Shown here: in pieces, positions 54,257 to 64,000 of the stretch
Layout: every line of letters begins with the position of its first letter
How positions within the stretch are numbered: position 1 is the first letter of the stretch
DNA from: Pseudomonas sp. ATCC 13867
Lineage (GTDB): Bacteria > Pseudomonadota > Gammaproteobacteria > Pseudomonadales > Pseudomonadaceae
Assembly (NCBI RefSeq): GCF_000349845.1
Contig: NC_020829.1
Location: forward strand, 2,301,001 to 2,365,000
DNA length: 64,000 nucleotides
Direction of reading: 5' to 3'
Made by a program: the position numbers and the translations under genes
Notes under the pieces: generated by a model
What the model was told of the DNA's origin: nothing
Databases searched by the model: none
What the model saw: the letters and a program-made list of their open reading frames with translations, nothing else

Positions 54257-54277
54257 TCCAACGCTTCGTTCGATTGT

Positions 54278-54305
54278 CACAAGCCAGCCTTCGGGCTGGC
54301 TTGTG
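54278..54305 (+). terminator. UUCG hairpin between tig and clpP
   Basis: CACAAGCCAGCC, TTCG, GGCTGGCTTGTG: perfect 12-bp stem with a UUCG tetraloop. Only a weak pyrimidine run follows, so part of transcription may continue into clpP. Confidence 0.7.
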
Positions 54306-54349
54306 CGTCTATAGAGCCATGACTTTTTATTAGGGAGTGATCGTCGGAC

Positions 54350-54988
<639 letters not shown>

Positions 54989-55096
54989 GTTTCTCCGCAA
55001 TACCGCGGCCGGTAATCCGGCCGCTTCGCGGGCTTGAAAATGCCTGCGAATGCCTTCATCTTGTCCTTCACGTATATCCCCGATTGGAACGATCGA

Positions 55097-56377
55097 ATGA
55101 CTGACACCCGCAACGGCGAGGACAACGGCAAGCTGCTGTATTGCTCCTTCTGCGGCAAGAGCCAGCACGAAGTGCGCAAGTTGATTGCCGGCCCCTCGGT
55201 CTTTATCTGCGACGAGTGCGTCGACCTGTGCAATGACATCATCCGCGAGGAGGTGCAGGAGGCACAGGCCGAGAGCAGTGCGCACAAGCTTCCGGCGCCG
55301 AAAGAGATCCGCACCATCCTCGATCAGTACGTGATCGGCCAGGAACGTGCCAAGAAAACCCTGGCAGTAGCGGTGTACAACCACTACAAACGCCTGAATC
55401 AGCGTGAGCGCAAGGATGACGTCGAGCTGGGCAAGAGCAACATCCTGCTGATCGGGCCGACCGGCTCGGGCAAGACGCTGCTGGCCGAGACTCTCGCGCG
55501 CCTGCTCAATGTTCCGTTCACCATCGCCGATGCGACCACCCTCACCGAGGCGGGCTACGTGGGCGAGGATGTCGAGAACATCATCCAGAAGTTGCTGCAG
55601 AAGTGCGACTATGACGTCGAGAAAGCCCAGATGGGCATCGTCTACATCGACGAAATCGACAAGATCTCGCGCAAATCGGACAACCCGTCGATCACCCGCG
55701 ACGTTTCCGGCGAAGGTGTTCAGCAGGCCCTGCTGAAGCTGGTCGAAGGCACCGTGGCTTCCGTACCGCCCCAGGGTGGCCGCAAGCACCCGCAGCAGGA
55801 GTTCCTGCAGGTCGATACCCGCAACATCCTGTTCATCTGCGGTGGTGCGTTCGCTGGCCTGGAAAAGGTCATCCAGAACCGTTCCACCAAGGGCGGCATC
55901 GGCTTCAACGCCGAGGTTCGCAGCCAGGAGGCGGGCAAGAAGGTCGGCGAAGCGCTGCGTGAGGTCGAGCCGGAAGATCTGGTCAAATTCGGCCTGATAC
56001 CCGAGTTCGTCGGCCGCCTGCCGATCATCGCGACCCTCGACGAGCTGGACGAAGCTGCGTTGATGCAGATTCTCACCGAGCCGAAGAACGCGCTGACCAA
56101 GCAGTACGCCAAGCTCTTCGAAATGGAAGGTGTGGACCTTGAGTTCCGCCCCGACGCCCTCAAGGCCGTGGCCCGTAAAGCGCTGGATCGCAAGACCGGT
56201 GCCCGTGGCCTGCGCTCCATCCTCGAAGGCATCCTGCTCGACACCATGTACGAAATCCCCTCGCAGGACGACGTCAGCAAGGTGGTGATCGATGAAAGCG
56301 TCATCGATGGCTCCTCCCAGCCGCTGCTGATCTACGAGAACACCGAGCAGCCGGCCAAGGCCGCGCCTGACGCCTGA
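55097..56377 (+). CDS. clpX: ATP-dependent unfoldase ClpX
   Basis: The 426-residue AAA+ unfoldase has the N-terminal zinc-binding domain with CSFCGK and CDECVDLC. Walker A is [15 protein letters not shown], Walker B is VYIDEIDK and the sensor-2 region ends [10 protein letters not shown]. An IGF-type ClpP loop is present as IGFNAE near 275. I start at MTDTRNGED. It feeds SsrA-tagged and regulatory proteins to ClpP. A strong terminator follows. Confidence 0.97.
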   Translation: MTDTRNGEDNGKLLYCSFCGKSQHEVRKLIAGPSVFICDECVDLCNDIIREEVQEAQAESSAHKLPAPKEIRTILDQYVIGQERAKKTLAVAVYNHYKRLNQRERKDDVELGKSNILLIGPTGSGKTLLAETLARLLNVPFTIADATTLTEAGYVGEDVENIIQKLLQKCDYDVEKAQMGIVYIDEIDKISRKSDNPSITRDVSGEGVQQALLKLVEGTVASVPPQGGRKHPQQEFLQVDTRNILFICGGAFAGLEKVIQNRSTKGGIGFNAEVRSQEAGKKVGEALREVEPEDLVKFGLIPEFVGRLPIIATLDELDEAALMQILTEPKNALTKQYAKLFEMEGVDLEFRPDALKAVARKALDRKTGARGLRSILEGILLDTMYEIPSQDDVSKVVIDESVIDGSSQPLLIYENTEQPAKAAPDA

Positions 56378-56383
56378 AACCAG

Positions 56384-56410
56384 AAGGGGCCCTAGGGCCC
56401 CTTTTTTCTT
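56384..56410 (+). terminator. Terminator after clpX
   Basis: AAGGGGCCC, TAG, GGGCCCCTT followed by TTTTT: 9-bp stem with U-run right after the clpX stop. Confidence 0.88.
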
Positions 56411-56423
56411 CCCATCTACCGCG

Positions 56424-56450
56424 CTTGTTTTTTCCCAGCCCTAACCCCAT
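56424..56450 (+). promoter_or_regulatory. Candidate sigma-32 (heat-shock) promoter of lon
   Basis: CTTGTTT at 56424-56430, 14-bp spacer and CCCCAT at 56445-56450 fit the RpoH consensus CTTGAAA-N11-16-CCCCAT well. It lies 60 bp before the lon start. Confidence 0.6.
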
Positions 56451-56510
56451 CTTAGGCCGAAGGGTCCAATCCCATCGTTTTGGCCAAGTGCCGCTGTAGA
56501 GCCGAATATC

Positions 56511-58907
56511 ATGAAAACACTCGTCGAGTTGCCCCTGCTGCCCCTGCGTGACGTAGTGGTGTATCCGCACATGGTCATCCCGCTGTTCGTCGGGCGTGAG
56601 AAATCCATCGAGGCCCTCGAGGCCGCCATGACCAGCGACAAGCAGATCCTGTTGCTGGCGCAGAAGAACCCGGCCGACGATGATCCGGGTGCGGACGGTC
56701 TGTACCGCATGGGTACCGTGGCCACTGTCCTGCAATTGCTGAAGCTGCCCGACGGCACCGTCAAGGTGCTGGTCGAAGGCGAGCAGCGCGGCCAGGTAGA
56801 GCGCTTCATCGACGAGGAAGCCTACTGCCGCGCCGAAGTTTCGATCATTGACGAGGCCTCTGTCGGCGAGCGCGAATCCGAAGTCTTCACGCGTAGCCTG
56901 CTGAGCCAGTTCGAGCAGTATGTGCAACTGGGCAAGAAGGTCCCGGCGGAAGTCCTGTCCTCGCTCAACAGCATCGACGAGCCCGGTCGCCTGGTGGACA
57001 CCATGGCTGCGCACATGGCGCTGAAGATCGAGCAGAAGCAGGAAATCCTCGAGATCACCGAGCTGTCCGCCCGCGTCGAGCACGTACTCGCCATGCTGGA
57101 TGCCGAGATCGACCTGCTGCAGGTCGAGAAGCGCATCCGTGGCCGCGTGAAGAAGCAGATGGAGCGCAGCCAGCGCGAGTACTACCTGAACGAGCAGATG
57201 AAGGCCATCCAGAAAGAGCTGGGTGACATCGACGAAGGCCACAACGAAGTCGAGGAACTGAAGAAGCGTATCGATGCCGCCGGCCTGACCAAGGAAGCGC
57301 TGGCCAAGGCCAATGCCGAACTGAACAAGCTCAAGCAGATGTCGCCGATGTCTGCCGAAGCCACCGTCGTGCGCTCCTACATCGACTGGCTGGTGAACGT
57401 GCCGTGGAAGGCCGAGAGCAAGGTGCGCCACGACCTGGACAAGGCCGAGGATATCCTCGATGCGGACCACTATGGCCTGGAAGAGGTCAAGGAGCGCATC
57501 CTCGAGTACCTCGCCGTGCAGAAGCGCGTGAAGAAGCTCAAGGGCCCGGTGCTCTGCCTGGTTGGCCCGCCCGGCGTGGGCAAGACCTCGCTGGCGGAGT
57601 CCATCGCCCGTGCCACCAACCGCAAATTCGTGCGGATGGCCCTGGGTGGCGTGCGTGACGAGGCCGAGATTCGTGGTCACCGCCGCACCTATATCGGCTC
57701 CATGCCGGGGCGCTTGATCCAGAAAATGACCAAGGTCGGTGTGCGCAACCCGCTGTTCCTGCTGGACGAGATCGACAAGATGGGCAGCGACATGCGTGGC
57801 GATCCGGCCTCGGCGCTGCTGGAAGTGCTGGATCCGGAACAGAATCACAACTTCAACGATCACTATCTTGAAGTCGACTACGACCTGTCCGACGTGATGT
57901 TCCTCTGCACCGCGAACTCCATGAATATTCCGGCGCCGCTGCTGGACCGCATGGAAGTGATCCGCCTGCCGGGATACACCGAAGACGAGAAGGTCAACAT
58001 CGCGTCGAAATATCTTGTACCGAAACAGACTGCGGCCAATGGTCTCAAGAAGGGTGAGTTGACCTTCGAGGAAGCCGCGACCCGTGACATCATTCGTTAC
58101 TACACCCGCGAAGCCGGCGTGCGCAGCCTTGAGCGCCAGATCGCCAAGGTCTGCCGCAAGGCGGTGAAGGAGGGCACCAAGGCCAAGCGCATCGATGCCA
58201 AGGTGACCCCGGAAACACTGGAAAACTACCTGGGCGTGCGCAAGTTCCGTTACGGCTTGGCTGAGCAGCAGGACCAGATCGGCCAGGTGACTGGACTGGC
58301 CTGGACCCAGGTGGGTGGCGAGTTGCTGACCATCGAATCGGCCATCGTTCCCGGCAAGGGCGCGCTGACCAAGACCGGTTCGCTGGGCGACGTCATGGCC
58401 GAATCCATCACCGCCGCGCTGACCGTGGTGCGCAGCCGGGCGAAGAGTCTGGGGATTCCGGCGGACTTCCACGAGAAGCACGACATCCATATCCACGTGC
58501 CGGAAGGCGCCACGCCCAAGGACGGTCCGAGTGCCGGTATCGGCATGTGTACCGCGCTGGTTTCCGCCATCACGCAGATCCCGGTGCGCGCCGATGTTGC
58601 CATGACGGGTGAAATCACCCTGCGGGGTCAGGTACTGGCCATTGGTGGTCTGAAGGAAAAACTTCTGGCCGCGCATCGAGGCGGAATCAAGACCGTGATC
58701 ATCCCTGAGGAAAATGCACGAGATCTTAGGGAAATTCCGGATAATATTAAGGCCGATCTCGTTATTAAACCGGTTAAATGGATTGACGAGGTCCTGCAAA
58801 TTGCGCTGCAATACGCGCCGGAGCCCTTGCCCGATGCGGCTCCCGAGATGGTTGCAAAGGATGAGAAGCGCGAGTCTGATTCCAAGGAGCGAATCAGCAC
58901 GCATTAG
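56511..58907 (+). CDS. lon: ATP-dependent protease Lon
   Basis: The 798-residue protease has a Lon N-terminal domain ([16 protein letters not shown]) and coiled-coil linker. The AAA+ module contains Walker [13 protein letters not shown] and Walker [11 protein letters not shown]. The protease domain has catalytic Ser in [10 protein letters not shown] and Lys in [14 protein letters not shown]. It degrades misfolded and regulatory proteins. A terminator and a heat-shock-type promoter precede it, so it is likely a separate unit from clpX. Confidence 0.97.
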   Translation: MKTLVELPLLPLRDVVVYPHMVIPLFVGREKSIEALEAAMTSDKQILLLAQKNPADDDPGADGLYRMGTVATVLQLLKLPDGTVKVLVEGEQRGQVERFIDEEAYCRAEVSIIDEASVGERESEVFTRSLLSQFEQYVQLGKKVPAEVLSSLNSIDEPGRLVDTMAAHMALKIEQKQEILEITELSARVEHVLAMLDAEIDLLQVEKRIRGRVKKQMERSQREYYLNEQMKAIQKELGDIDEGHNEVEELKKRIDAAGLTKEALAKANAELNKLKQMSPMSAEATVVRSYIDWLVNVPWKAESKVRHDLDKAEDILDADHYGLEEVKERILEYLAVQKRVKKLKGPVLCLVGPPGVGKTSLAESIARATNRKFVRMALGGVRDEAEIRGHRRTYIGSMPGRLIQKMTKVGVRNPLFLLDEIDKMGSDMRGDPASALLEVLDPEQNHNFNDHYLEVDYDLSDVMFLCTANSMNIPAPLLDRMEVIRLPGYTEDEKVNIASKYLVPKQTAANGLKKGELTFEEAATRDIIRYYTREAGVRSLERQIAKVCRKAVKEGTKAKRIDAKVTPETLENYLGVRKFRYGLAEQQDQIGQVTGLAWTQVGGELLTIESAIVPGKGALTKTGSLGDVMAESITAALTVVRSRAKSLGIPADFHEKHDIHIHVPEGATPKDGPSAGIGMCTALVSAITQIPVRADVAMTGEITLRGQVLAIGGLKEKLLAAHRGGIKTVIIPEENARDLREIPDNIKADLVIKPVKWIDEVLQIALQYAPEPLPDAAPEMVAKDEKRESDSKERISTH

Positions 58908-58920
58908 TTGGGGGGCTTTC

Positions 58921-58950
58921 TTGACACTGTTTTTGAGCCCTTGTTATAAA
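58921..58950 (+). promoter_or_regulatory. Strong sigma-70 promoter of hupB
   Basis: TTGACA, 18-bp spacer, TATAAA: full -35 match and a 5/6 -10, 94 bp before the hupB start. The flanking sequence is AT-rich for this genome. Confidence 0.75.
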
Positions 58951-59043
58951 GCGGCACTTGCTTTGTCAGTTGGCAAACCAGCACCTGCTTTTGCTTACAC
59001 CTAACACATAGAAACATACTCAACAGAAATAAGGGGACTTAGA

Positions 59044-59316
59044 GTGAACAAGTCGGAACTGATCGATGCTATCGCCGCATCTGCTGATATCCCGAAAGCT
59101 GTTGCCGGTCGCGCTCTGGACGCGGTAATCGAGTCTGTAACTGGCGCCCTGAAGGCTGGTGACTCCGTCGTACTGGTAGGCTTTGGCACCTTCGCCGTGA
59201 AAGAGCGTGCTGCTCGCACCGGTCGTAACCCGCAAACCGGCAAGCCGATCAAGATCGCTGCCGCTAAGATCCCGGGCTTCAAGGCCGGTAAAGCCCTCAA
59301 GGATGCTGTAAACTAA
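59044..59316 (+). CDS. hupB: DNA-binding protein HU-beta
   Basis: The 90-residue protein begins [13 protein letters not shown] and carries the HU fingerprint [23 protein letters not shown] dimers bend and compact DNA. The start is GTG after AAGGGG. The gene has highly biased codons and a strong promoter. A 227-bp gap with hairpins precedes ppiD. Confidence 0.97.
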   Translation: MNKSELIDAIAASADIPKAVAGRALDAVIESVTGALKAGDSVVLVGFGTFAVKERAARTGRNPQTGKPIKIAAAKIPGFKAGKALKDAVN

Positions 59317-59338
59317 GCGTCTTTTTGGACTAGACCTG

Positions 59339-59366
59339 GATCGGCTCGGCTTCGGCTGGGCCGATC
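59339..59366 (+). other. Hairpin after hupB
   Basis: GATCGGC at 59339-59345 pairs with GCCGATC at 59360-59366. A partial terminator or mRNA 3' structure; no clear T-run. Confidence 0.4.
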
Positions 59367-59451
59367 ACGGAGCAGCGATCCTGCAGACCCAAGGCCGGCA
59401 GGAATCGTCAGGGGTCACGGGCAGATGCCCGCACGCTCCAACAGTTACGAG

Positions 59452-59478
59452 AAGGCGCATCCTCGGATGCGCCTTTCT
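59452..59478 (+). terminator. Terminator between hupB and ppiD
   Basis: AAGGCGCATCC, TC, GGATGCGCCTT, then TCTTA. An 11-bp stem with short T-run. Confidence 0.7.
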
Positions 59479-59543
59479 TATATCCGCCTTTTTCCACGCC
59501 GCGCCGCCATTGACGGCAGGCCGTGGCCGCGCTCGGGGGCCGC

Positions 59544-61430
59544 ATGCTGCAAAACATCAGGGACAATTCTCAAGGCTGGATCAGTAAGGCCATCCTGGGG
59601 GTCATCGTTGTCCTCATGGCTTTGACCGGGTTCGATCAGATCATTCGCGCAACCCAACACGAGAACGTCGCCGCACAGGTCAATGGTGACGACATCGGAC
59701 TGCCTGAAGTACAGCAGGCCGTGGACATGCAGCGTCGCCAACTGATGCAGCGTCTGGGCAAGGACTTCGATGCCTCCATGCTCGACGACAAGCTGCTCAA
59801 GGATTCCGCGCTGAAGTCGCTCATCGAGCGCAAGCTGGTTCTGCAGGCCGCCCAGAACGACAAGTTCGCCTTCTCCCAGCAGGCGCTGGACCAACTGATC
59901 GTGCAGACCCCCGAGTTCCAGGTGGACGGCAAGTTCAACGCCGACCGCTTCGACCAGGTCATCCGCCAGATGGGCTACGATCGCATGCAGTTCCGTCGCA
60001 TGTTCGGCGAGGAAATGCTGATCGGTCAGCTGCGCGCCGGCATCGCCGGTACCGGCTTCGTCACCGACGACGAGCTGAAGGCCTTTGCCCGCCTGGAAAA
60101 GCAGACCCGCGACTTCGCCACCCTGACCCTCAAGGCCGACCCGTCCAAGAGCAAGGTCGAGGACAGCGAGATCAAGGCGTACTACGACGCCCACAGCACC
60201 GAGTTCATGACCCCCGAGCAGGTCACCCTCGACTATATCGAGCTGAAGAAATCCGGCTTCTTCGATCAGGTCGAGGTGAAGAAGGAAGACCTCGATGCCC
60301 TGTACCAGAAGGAAATTGCCGGTCTCGCCGAGCAGCGCGACGCCGCGCACATCCTGATCGAGGTGAATGACAAGCAGAACGACCAGCAGGCCAAGGCCAA
60401 GATCGACGAGATCAAGGCGCGTCTGGACAAGGGCGAAGACTTCGCCACGCTGGCCAAGGAGCTGTCCAACGACGTGGGTTCGGCCGCCAATGGCGGCGAC
60501 CTGGGCTATGCCGGTCGTGGCGTGTATGACCCGGCCTTCGAAGACGCCCTGTATGCGCTGAAGAAGGACGAGGTTTCCGCTCCGGTGAAAACCCCCTATG
60601 GCTGGCACCTGATCAAGCTGCTGGGCGTCGAGGCGCCGGAGGTTCCGACCTTCGACAGCCTGAAGCCGAAGCTGGAGCAGGAAGTGAAGACCCAACTGGT
60701 CGAGCAGCGCTTCGTCGATGCCACCAAGCAGCTGGAAAGCGCCGCTTACGAGGCGTCCGACCTGTCCCAGCCGGCCCAGGACATGGGGCTGAAGGTGCAG
60801 ACCAGCAAGCCGTTCGGCCGTGAAGGCGGCGAGGGCGTGACCGCGAACCGTCAGGTCATCCAGGCGGCGTTCAGCCCCGAGGTGCTCGAAGACGGTGCCA
60901 ACAGCGGCGCCATCGAGCTGGACCCGGACACCGTGGTCGTACTGCGGGTCAAGGAACACCTCAAGCCTGAGCAGGAAACCCTGGAGCAGGTGAGCGCGAC
61001 CATTCGCACCCGTCTGCAGCAGGAGCATGCGGCCGCCGATGCCAAGTCTCGCGGCGAAGCGCTGCTTGCCAGTCTGCGCGATGGCAAGACTCCGCTGAAC
61101 CAGGATCAGGAAGGACAGAGCTGGAAGGTAGTGGAAGCCGCTTCCCGCAGCCAGGAAGGCGTCGAGCCAGTCGTGCTGCAGGGCGTGTTCCGCATGGCGC
61201 ACCCGGTCTCGGCCGACAAGCCGAGCCTGTCTGGCGTGGCGCTGCCCAATGGTGACTTCGTGCTGGTGCGTCTCTCCGGTGTCAGCGAGCCGGAAGCCAA
61301 GATGACCGACGAGGAGAAGGCCATGTACCAGCGCTTCCTAGCTTCGCGCAGTGGCCAGGAAGACTTCGCTGCCTTCCGTCGTCAACTGCAGGAGCAGGCG
61401 AAGATCGAGAAGTTCGATACCGCCAAGTAA
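59544..61430 (+). CDS. ppiD: Periplasmic folding chaperone PpiD (membrane-anchored)
   Basis: The 628-residue protein has one N-terminal membrane helix (about 16-35, ISKAILGVIVVLMALTGF) and a SurA-like helical domain. One parvulin domain spans about 255-355 (AAHILIEV, GGDLGYAGRG, VKTPYGWHLIKL), and a further chaperone region follows. It assists proteins leaving the Sec translocon. I start at MLQNIRDNSQG (59544). Its terminator is followed by a REP element and convergent fabI. Confidence 0.93.
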   Translation: MLQNIRDNSQGWISKAILGVIVVLMALTGFDQIIRATQHENVAAQVNGDDIGLPEVQQAVDMQRRQLMQRLGKDFDASMLDDKLLKDSALKSLIERKLVLQAAQNDKFAFSQQALDQLIVQTPEFQVDGKFNADRFDQVIRQMGYDRMQFRRMFGEEMLIGQLRAGIAGTGFVTDDELKAFARLEKQTRDFATLTLKADPSKSKVEDSEIKAYYDAHSTEFMTPEQVTLDYIELKKSGFFDQVEVKKEDLDALYQKEIAGLAEQRDAAHILIEVNDKQNDQQAKAKIDEIKARLDKGEDFATLAKELSNDVGSAANGGDLGYAGRGVYDPAFEDALYALKKDEVSAPVKTPYGWHLIKLLGVEAPEVPTFDSLKPKLEQEVKTQLVEQRFVDATKQLESAAYEASDLSQPAQDMGLKVQTSKPFGREGGEGVTANRQVIQAAFSPEVLEDGANSGAIELDPDTVVVLRVKEHLKPEQETLEQVSATIRTRLQQEHAAADAKSRGEALLASLRDGKTPLNQDQEGQSWKVVEAASRSQEGVEPVVLQGVFRMAHPVSADKPSLSGVALPNGDFVLVRLSGVSEPEAKMTDEEKAMYQRFLASRSGQEDFAAFRRQLQEQAKIEKFDTAK

Positions 61431-61472
61431 GTGTCGATTCGGGCTGTCTCTGGCAGCCCAGAGTCGGAAAAG

Positions 61473-61502
61473 AAAAAAAGGCCGCCTATGCGGCCTTTTT
61501 TT
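61473..61502. terminator. Terminator after ppiD
   Basis: AAAAAAAGGCCGC, CTAT, GCGGCCTTTTTTT: 13-bp stem, A- and T-runs on either side, so it can also end fabI read-through on minus. Confidence 0.9.
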
Positions 61503-61510
61503 CATGGACT

Positions 61511-61576
61511 GCAGGAGCGAGCCTGCTCGCGAACCGGGCTGCATCGGAGTGCCCGAGAAGGATTCTCGCTCCTACA
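61511..61576. repeat. REP pair (degenerate), copy 5
   Basis: GCAGGAGCGAGCCTGCTCGCGAA at 61511-61533 faces a shortened arm GATTCTCGCTCCTACAG ending at 61577. The second arm overlaps the fabI stop codon. Confidence 0.8.
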
Positions 61577-62390
61577 GCAGGCCGTTTTGCGTGTTGTCGT
61601 CGTCCAGCGGCCCCATGATGGTGGTGTTGAGCCCGCCGTCGACGTAGAGAATCTCGCCGCTGATGCCGCTGGCCAGGTCGGAGCAAAGGAAGGCGCCGGC
61701 GTTGCCGACTTCCTCGATGGTCACGTTGCGGCGCAGGGGCGTCTGCCGTTCGTTGGCGGCGAGCATCTTGCGGAAGCTCTTGACGCCCGATGCCGCCAAG
61801 GTGCGGATCGGACCTGCGGAAACGGCGTTGACCCGGATGCCCTCCGGACCGAGGCTGCCAGCCAGGTAGCGGACGCCGGCTTCCAGGCTGGCCTTGGCCA
61901 TGCCCATCACGTTGTAGTTGGGCAGGGTGCGTTCGGCGCCGAGATAGGAGAGGGTGAGCAGGCTGCCGTTGCGGCCTTTCATCATTTTGCGGCCGGCCTT
62001 GGCCAGGGCGATGAAGCTGTAGGCGCTGATGTTGTGGGCGATCCTGAAGCCGTCGCGGGTGGTGACTTCCGTGAAGTCGCCATCGAGCTGGTCGCTGGGT
62101 GCGAAGCCCACGGAATGGACGATGATGTCCAGGCTGCCCCAGTGTTTGCCCAGCTCGCTGAACACCGCCGCGATATCGGCGTCGCTGGCGACATCGCAGG
62201 GGAAGCACAGCTCGGCACGAGAGCCCCAGCCGGCGGCGAACGCCTCGACGCGTTCCTTGAGCTTGGCGTTCTGGTAGGTGAAGGCCAGTTCCGCGCCTTC
62301 GCGGTGCATCGCGGCGGCGATACCGGAGGCGATGGAGAGTTTGCTGGCGACGCCGACGATCAGCGCGCGCTTGCCGCTCAGAAATCCCAC
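61572..62390 (-). CDS. fabI: Enoyl-[acyl-carrier-protein] reductase (NADH)
   Basis: The 272-residue SDR enzyme performs the last step of each fatty-acid elongation cycle. It starts [25 protein letters not shown] (NADH site) and has the Tyr-x6-Lys active site in [10 protein letters not shown]. As I recall, P. aeruginosa FabI ends near GPLDDD at 265 residues; here seven more (NTQNGLL) follow and the TAG stop lies in the GTAGGAGC of a REP arm. The transporter gene starts upstream by 20 bp on the same strand. Confidence 0.95.
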   Translation of the reverse strand: MGFLSGKRALIVGVASKLSIASGIAAAMHREGAELAFTYQNAKLKERVEAFAAGWGSRAELCFPCDVASDADIAAVFSELGKHWGSLDIIVHSVGFAPSDQLDGDFTEVTTRDGFRIAHNISAYSFIALAKAGRKMMKGRNGSLLTLSYLGAERTLPNYNVMGMAKASLEAGVRYLAGSLGPEGIRVNAVSAGPIRTLAASGVKSFRKMLAANERQTPLRRNVTIEEVGNAGAFLCSDLASGISGEILYVDGGLNTTIMGPLDDDNTQNGLL

Positions 62391-62410
62391 GGGTGTTTCT
62401 TCTCCCTGCT

Positions 62411-64000
62411 TCAGTGCGTGTGCGCCGGAACCATGAAGGCGGCTTCCAGCAGTTGTTGCGTATAGGCGTGCTGCGGCGCGGAGAACACCTGCTCCGCCGA
62501 GCCCTGTTCGACTACCTTGCCGTGGCGGATCACCATCAGTTGGTGGCTCAGCGCCTTGACCACCGCCAGGTCATGGCTGATGAACAGGTAGGTCAGGTTG
62601 TACTTGGCCTGCAGGCGGCGCAGCAGTTCCACCACCTGGCGCTGCACGGTGCGGTCGAGCGCCGAGGTCGGTTCGTCGAGCAGGATCAGCGCCGGCTTGA
62701 GCACCAGGGCCCTGGCAATGGCGATGCGCTGCCGCTGCCCGCCGGAGAATTCGTGGGGATAGCGGTGGCGGGTGTCCGGGTCGAGGCCGACTTCCTTCAG
62801 CGCATCGATGATGGCCTGCTCGCGTTCCTCGGGAGTGCCGATTCCGTGGATCTCCAGGCCTTCACCGACGATCTGCCCCACCGACATGCGCGGACTCAGG
62901 CTGCCGAAGGGATCCTGGAAGACCACCTGCATTTCGCGCCGCAAGGGGCGCACTTCGCTCTGGTTCATGCCTTCCAGGTTGTTGCCTTCGAAGCGGATAC
63001 CGCCCTGGCTGTTGATCAGGCGCAGGATGGCCAGGCCGAGGGTGGACTTGCCCGAGCCGCTTTCGCCGACGATGCCCAGGGTCTGCCCGCGGGGCAGGCT
63101 GAAGTCGATGCCGTCCACCGCCTTGACGTGATCCACTGTGCGGCGGAACACGCCTTTCTTGATCGGGAACCAGACCCGCAGGTCGTTCACGTCCAGCAGC
63201 GCCGGGCCGGGCGGGTTGTCGGCCGGATTGCCGCTGGGCTCCGCGCCCAGCAGTTCACGGGTGTAGGGATGCTGGGGCGACTCGAACAGACTCTCGCACG
63301 GTGCCTGTTCGACGATGCAGCCATGCTGCATGACGCACACGCGGTGGGCGATACGTCGCACCAGGTTGAGATCGTGGGTGATCAGCAGCATGGCCATGCC
63401 CAGGCGCTGCTGCAGGTCGCGCAGCAGGTCGAGGATCTTCAGCTGCACGGTGACGTCCAGCGCGGTGGTCGGCTCGTCGGCGATCAATAGTTCCGGCTCG
63501 CAGGCCAGCGCCATTGCGATCATCACCCGTTGCCGCTGGCCGCCGGAGAGTTCGTGGGGATAGGCCTTCAGGCGACTGGCCGGGTTGGGAATGCCGACCA
63601 GGTCCAGCAGCTCCAGGGTGCGCGCCCGCGCCTGGGCGGAGTTCATGCCCTTGTGCAGGGCCAGGACTTCGCCGATCTGCTTCTCGATGGTGTGCAGCGG
63701 GTTCAGCGAGGTCATCGGCTCCTGGAACACCATCGCGATGCGGTTGCCGCGAATGCCGCGCAGCTTGCTTTCGGGCAGCTTCAGCAGATCCTTGCCGGCG
63801 TAGTGGATGCTGCCGGAAGGGTGGCTGGCCGTGGGGTAGGGCAGCAGGCGCAGGATGGAGTGGGCGCTCACCGACTTGCCGGAGCCGCTTTCGCCCACCA
63901 GTGCCAGGGTCTCGCCTTTGCGGATGTCGAAGCTGATCTTCTCCACCGCATGGACCGTCTCGTTGCCGCAGAGGAAGTCCACCGAGAGGTCGCGGACTTC
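62411..64000 (-). CDS. nppD: Peptide-type ABC transporter, double ATPase (cut by right edge)
   Basis: At least 530 residues are visible, reading in frame to the window edge. There are two ABC modules: [16 protein letters not shown] and LLIADEP in the first, and [16 protein letters not shown] and LILLDEP in the second, each with the oligopeptide-type tail ([18 protein letters not shown]). The YejF-type double ATPase powers oligopeptide or microcin-like uptake. In P. aeruginosa the gene beside fabI is nppD of the NppA1A2BCD system for peptidyl nucleoside antibiotics. The permeases lie outside. Confidence 0.85.
   Translation of the reverse strand, partial: EVRDLSVDFLCGNETVHAVEKISFDIRKGETLALVGESGSGKSVSAHSILRLLPYPTASHPSGSIHYAGKDLLKLPESKLRGIRGNRIAMVFQEPMTSLNPLHTIEKQIGEVLALHKGMNSAQARARTLELLDLVGIPNPASRLKAYPHELSGGQRQRVMIAMALACEPELLIADEPTTALDVTVQLKILDLLRDLQQRLGMAMLLITHDLNLVRRIAHRVCVMQHGCIVEQAPCESLFESPQHPYTRELLGAEPSGNPADNPPGPALLDVNDLRVWFPIKKGVFRRTVDHVKAVDGIDFSLPRGQTLGIVGESGSGKSTLGLAILRLINSQGGIRFEGNNLEGMNQSEVRPLRREMQVVFQDPFGSLSPRMSVGQIVGEGLEIHGIGTPEEREQAIIDALKEVGLDPDTRHRYPHEFSGGQRQRIAIARALVLKPALILLDEPTSALDRTVQRQVVELLRRLQAKYNLTYLFISHDLAVVKALSHQLMVIRHGKVVEQGSAEQVFSAPQHAYTQQLLEAAFMVPAHTH

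Overview
The window is chromosomal DNA from a high-GC gammaproteobacterium, almost certainly a Pseudomonas. From memory, the gene order runs parallel to the P. aeruginosa PA1758-PA1807 segment: pabB, two MalT-like regulators, ppsR/ppsA, rraA, cmaX-crfX-cmpX-sigX-oprF, the nitrate assimilation cluster, acnB, lpxH-ppiB-glnS-cysS-folD, three tRNAs, tig-clpP-clpX-lon-hupB-ppiD, fabI and the npp transporter. Several proteins differ enough from P. aeruginosa that this looks like another species. Five copies of a 'GTAGGAGCGAGCTTGCTCGCGA' REP pair in intergenic gaps are also typical of the genus. I see no prophage, transposase, integron or CRISPR array.

Left part (1-17.4 kb). The start of pabB runs off the left edge. 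Two large MalT-type (LAL) LuxR regulators in tandem lead into a five-gene envelope operon. Its order is a small secreted DUF6160-like protein (FilA-like), a C39-like cysteine peptidase (FilB-like), an outer-membrane barrel with an N-terminal helical segment (FilC-like), an OmpP1/FadL barrel and a FilE-like periplasmic protein. A strong terminator-like hairpin separates the first gene from the rest. This is the least understood system in the window and it resembles the Fap functional-amyloid secretion operons in parts list. Facing it are a retropepsin / inactive-transglutaminase-7TM / ATP-grasp trio and a DUF3300-DUF2950 pair.

Middle (17.4-42.6 kb). ppsR and ppsA diverge around an 18-bp palindrome. 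An alpha/beta hydrolase, rraA and the cell-envelope stress block ending in sigX and oprF follow. Nitrate assimilation then occupies about 13 kb on the minus strand: nasS-nasT, a PL7 lyase, a thioesterase, nasA, a PP2C-kinase fusion protein, and nirB-nirD-nasC-cobA. The nirB leader has a sigma-54 promoter, two ANTAR-type hexaloop hairpins and an intrinsic terminator, the textbook target of the antiterminator NasT. The nasA leader has a similar but less regular set. Together they give a nitrogen-limited (sigma-54) and nitrate-sensed (NasS/NasT) switch for transporter, nitrite and nitrate reductases and siroheme synthesis. acnB follows, with an unusual 17-bp inverted repeat upstream.

Right part (42.9-64 kb). 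This part is housekeeping: a DUF1289 protein, an Anr-type universal stress protein, miaE, an SPFH protein, lpxH, ppiB, glnS, cysS, folD, tRNA-Arg/His/Leu, the proteostasis block tig-clpP-clpX-lon-hupB-ppiD, fabI (whose stop codon lies inside a REP element) and an oligopeptide-type ABC ATPase cut by the right edge.
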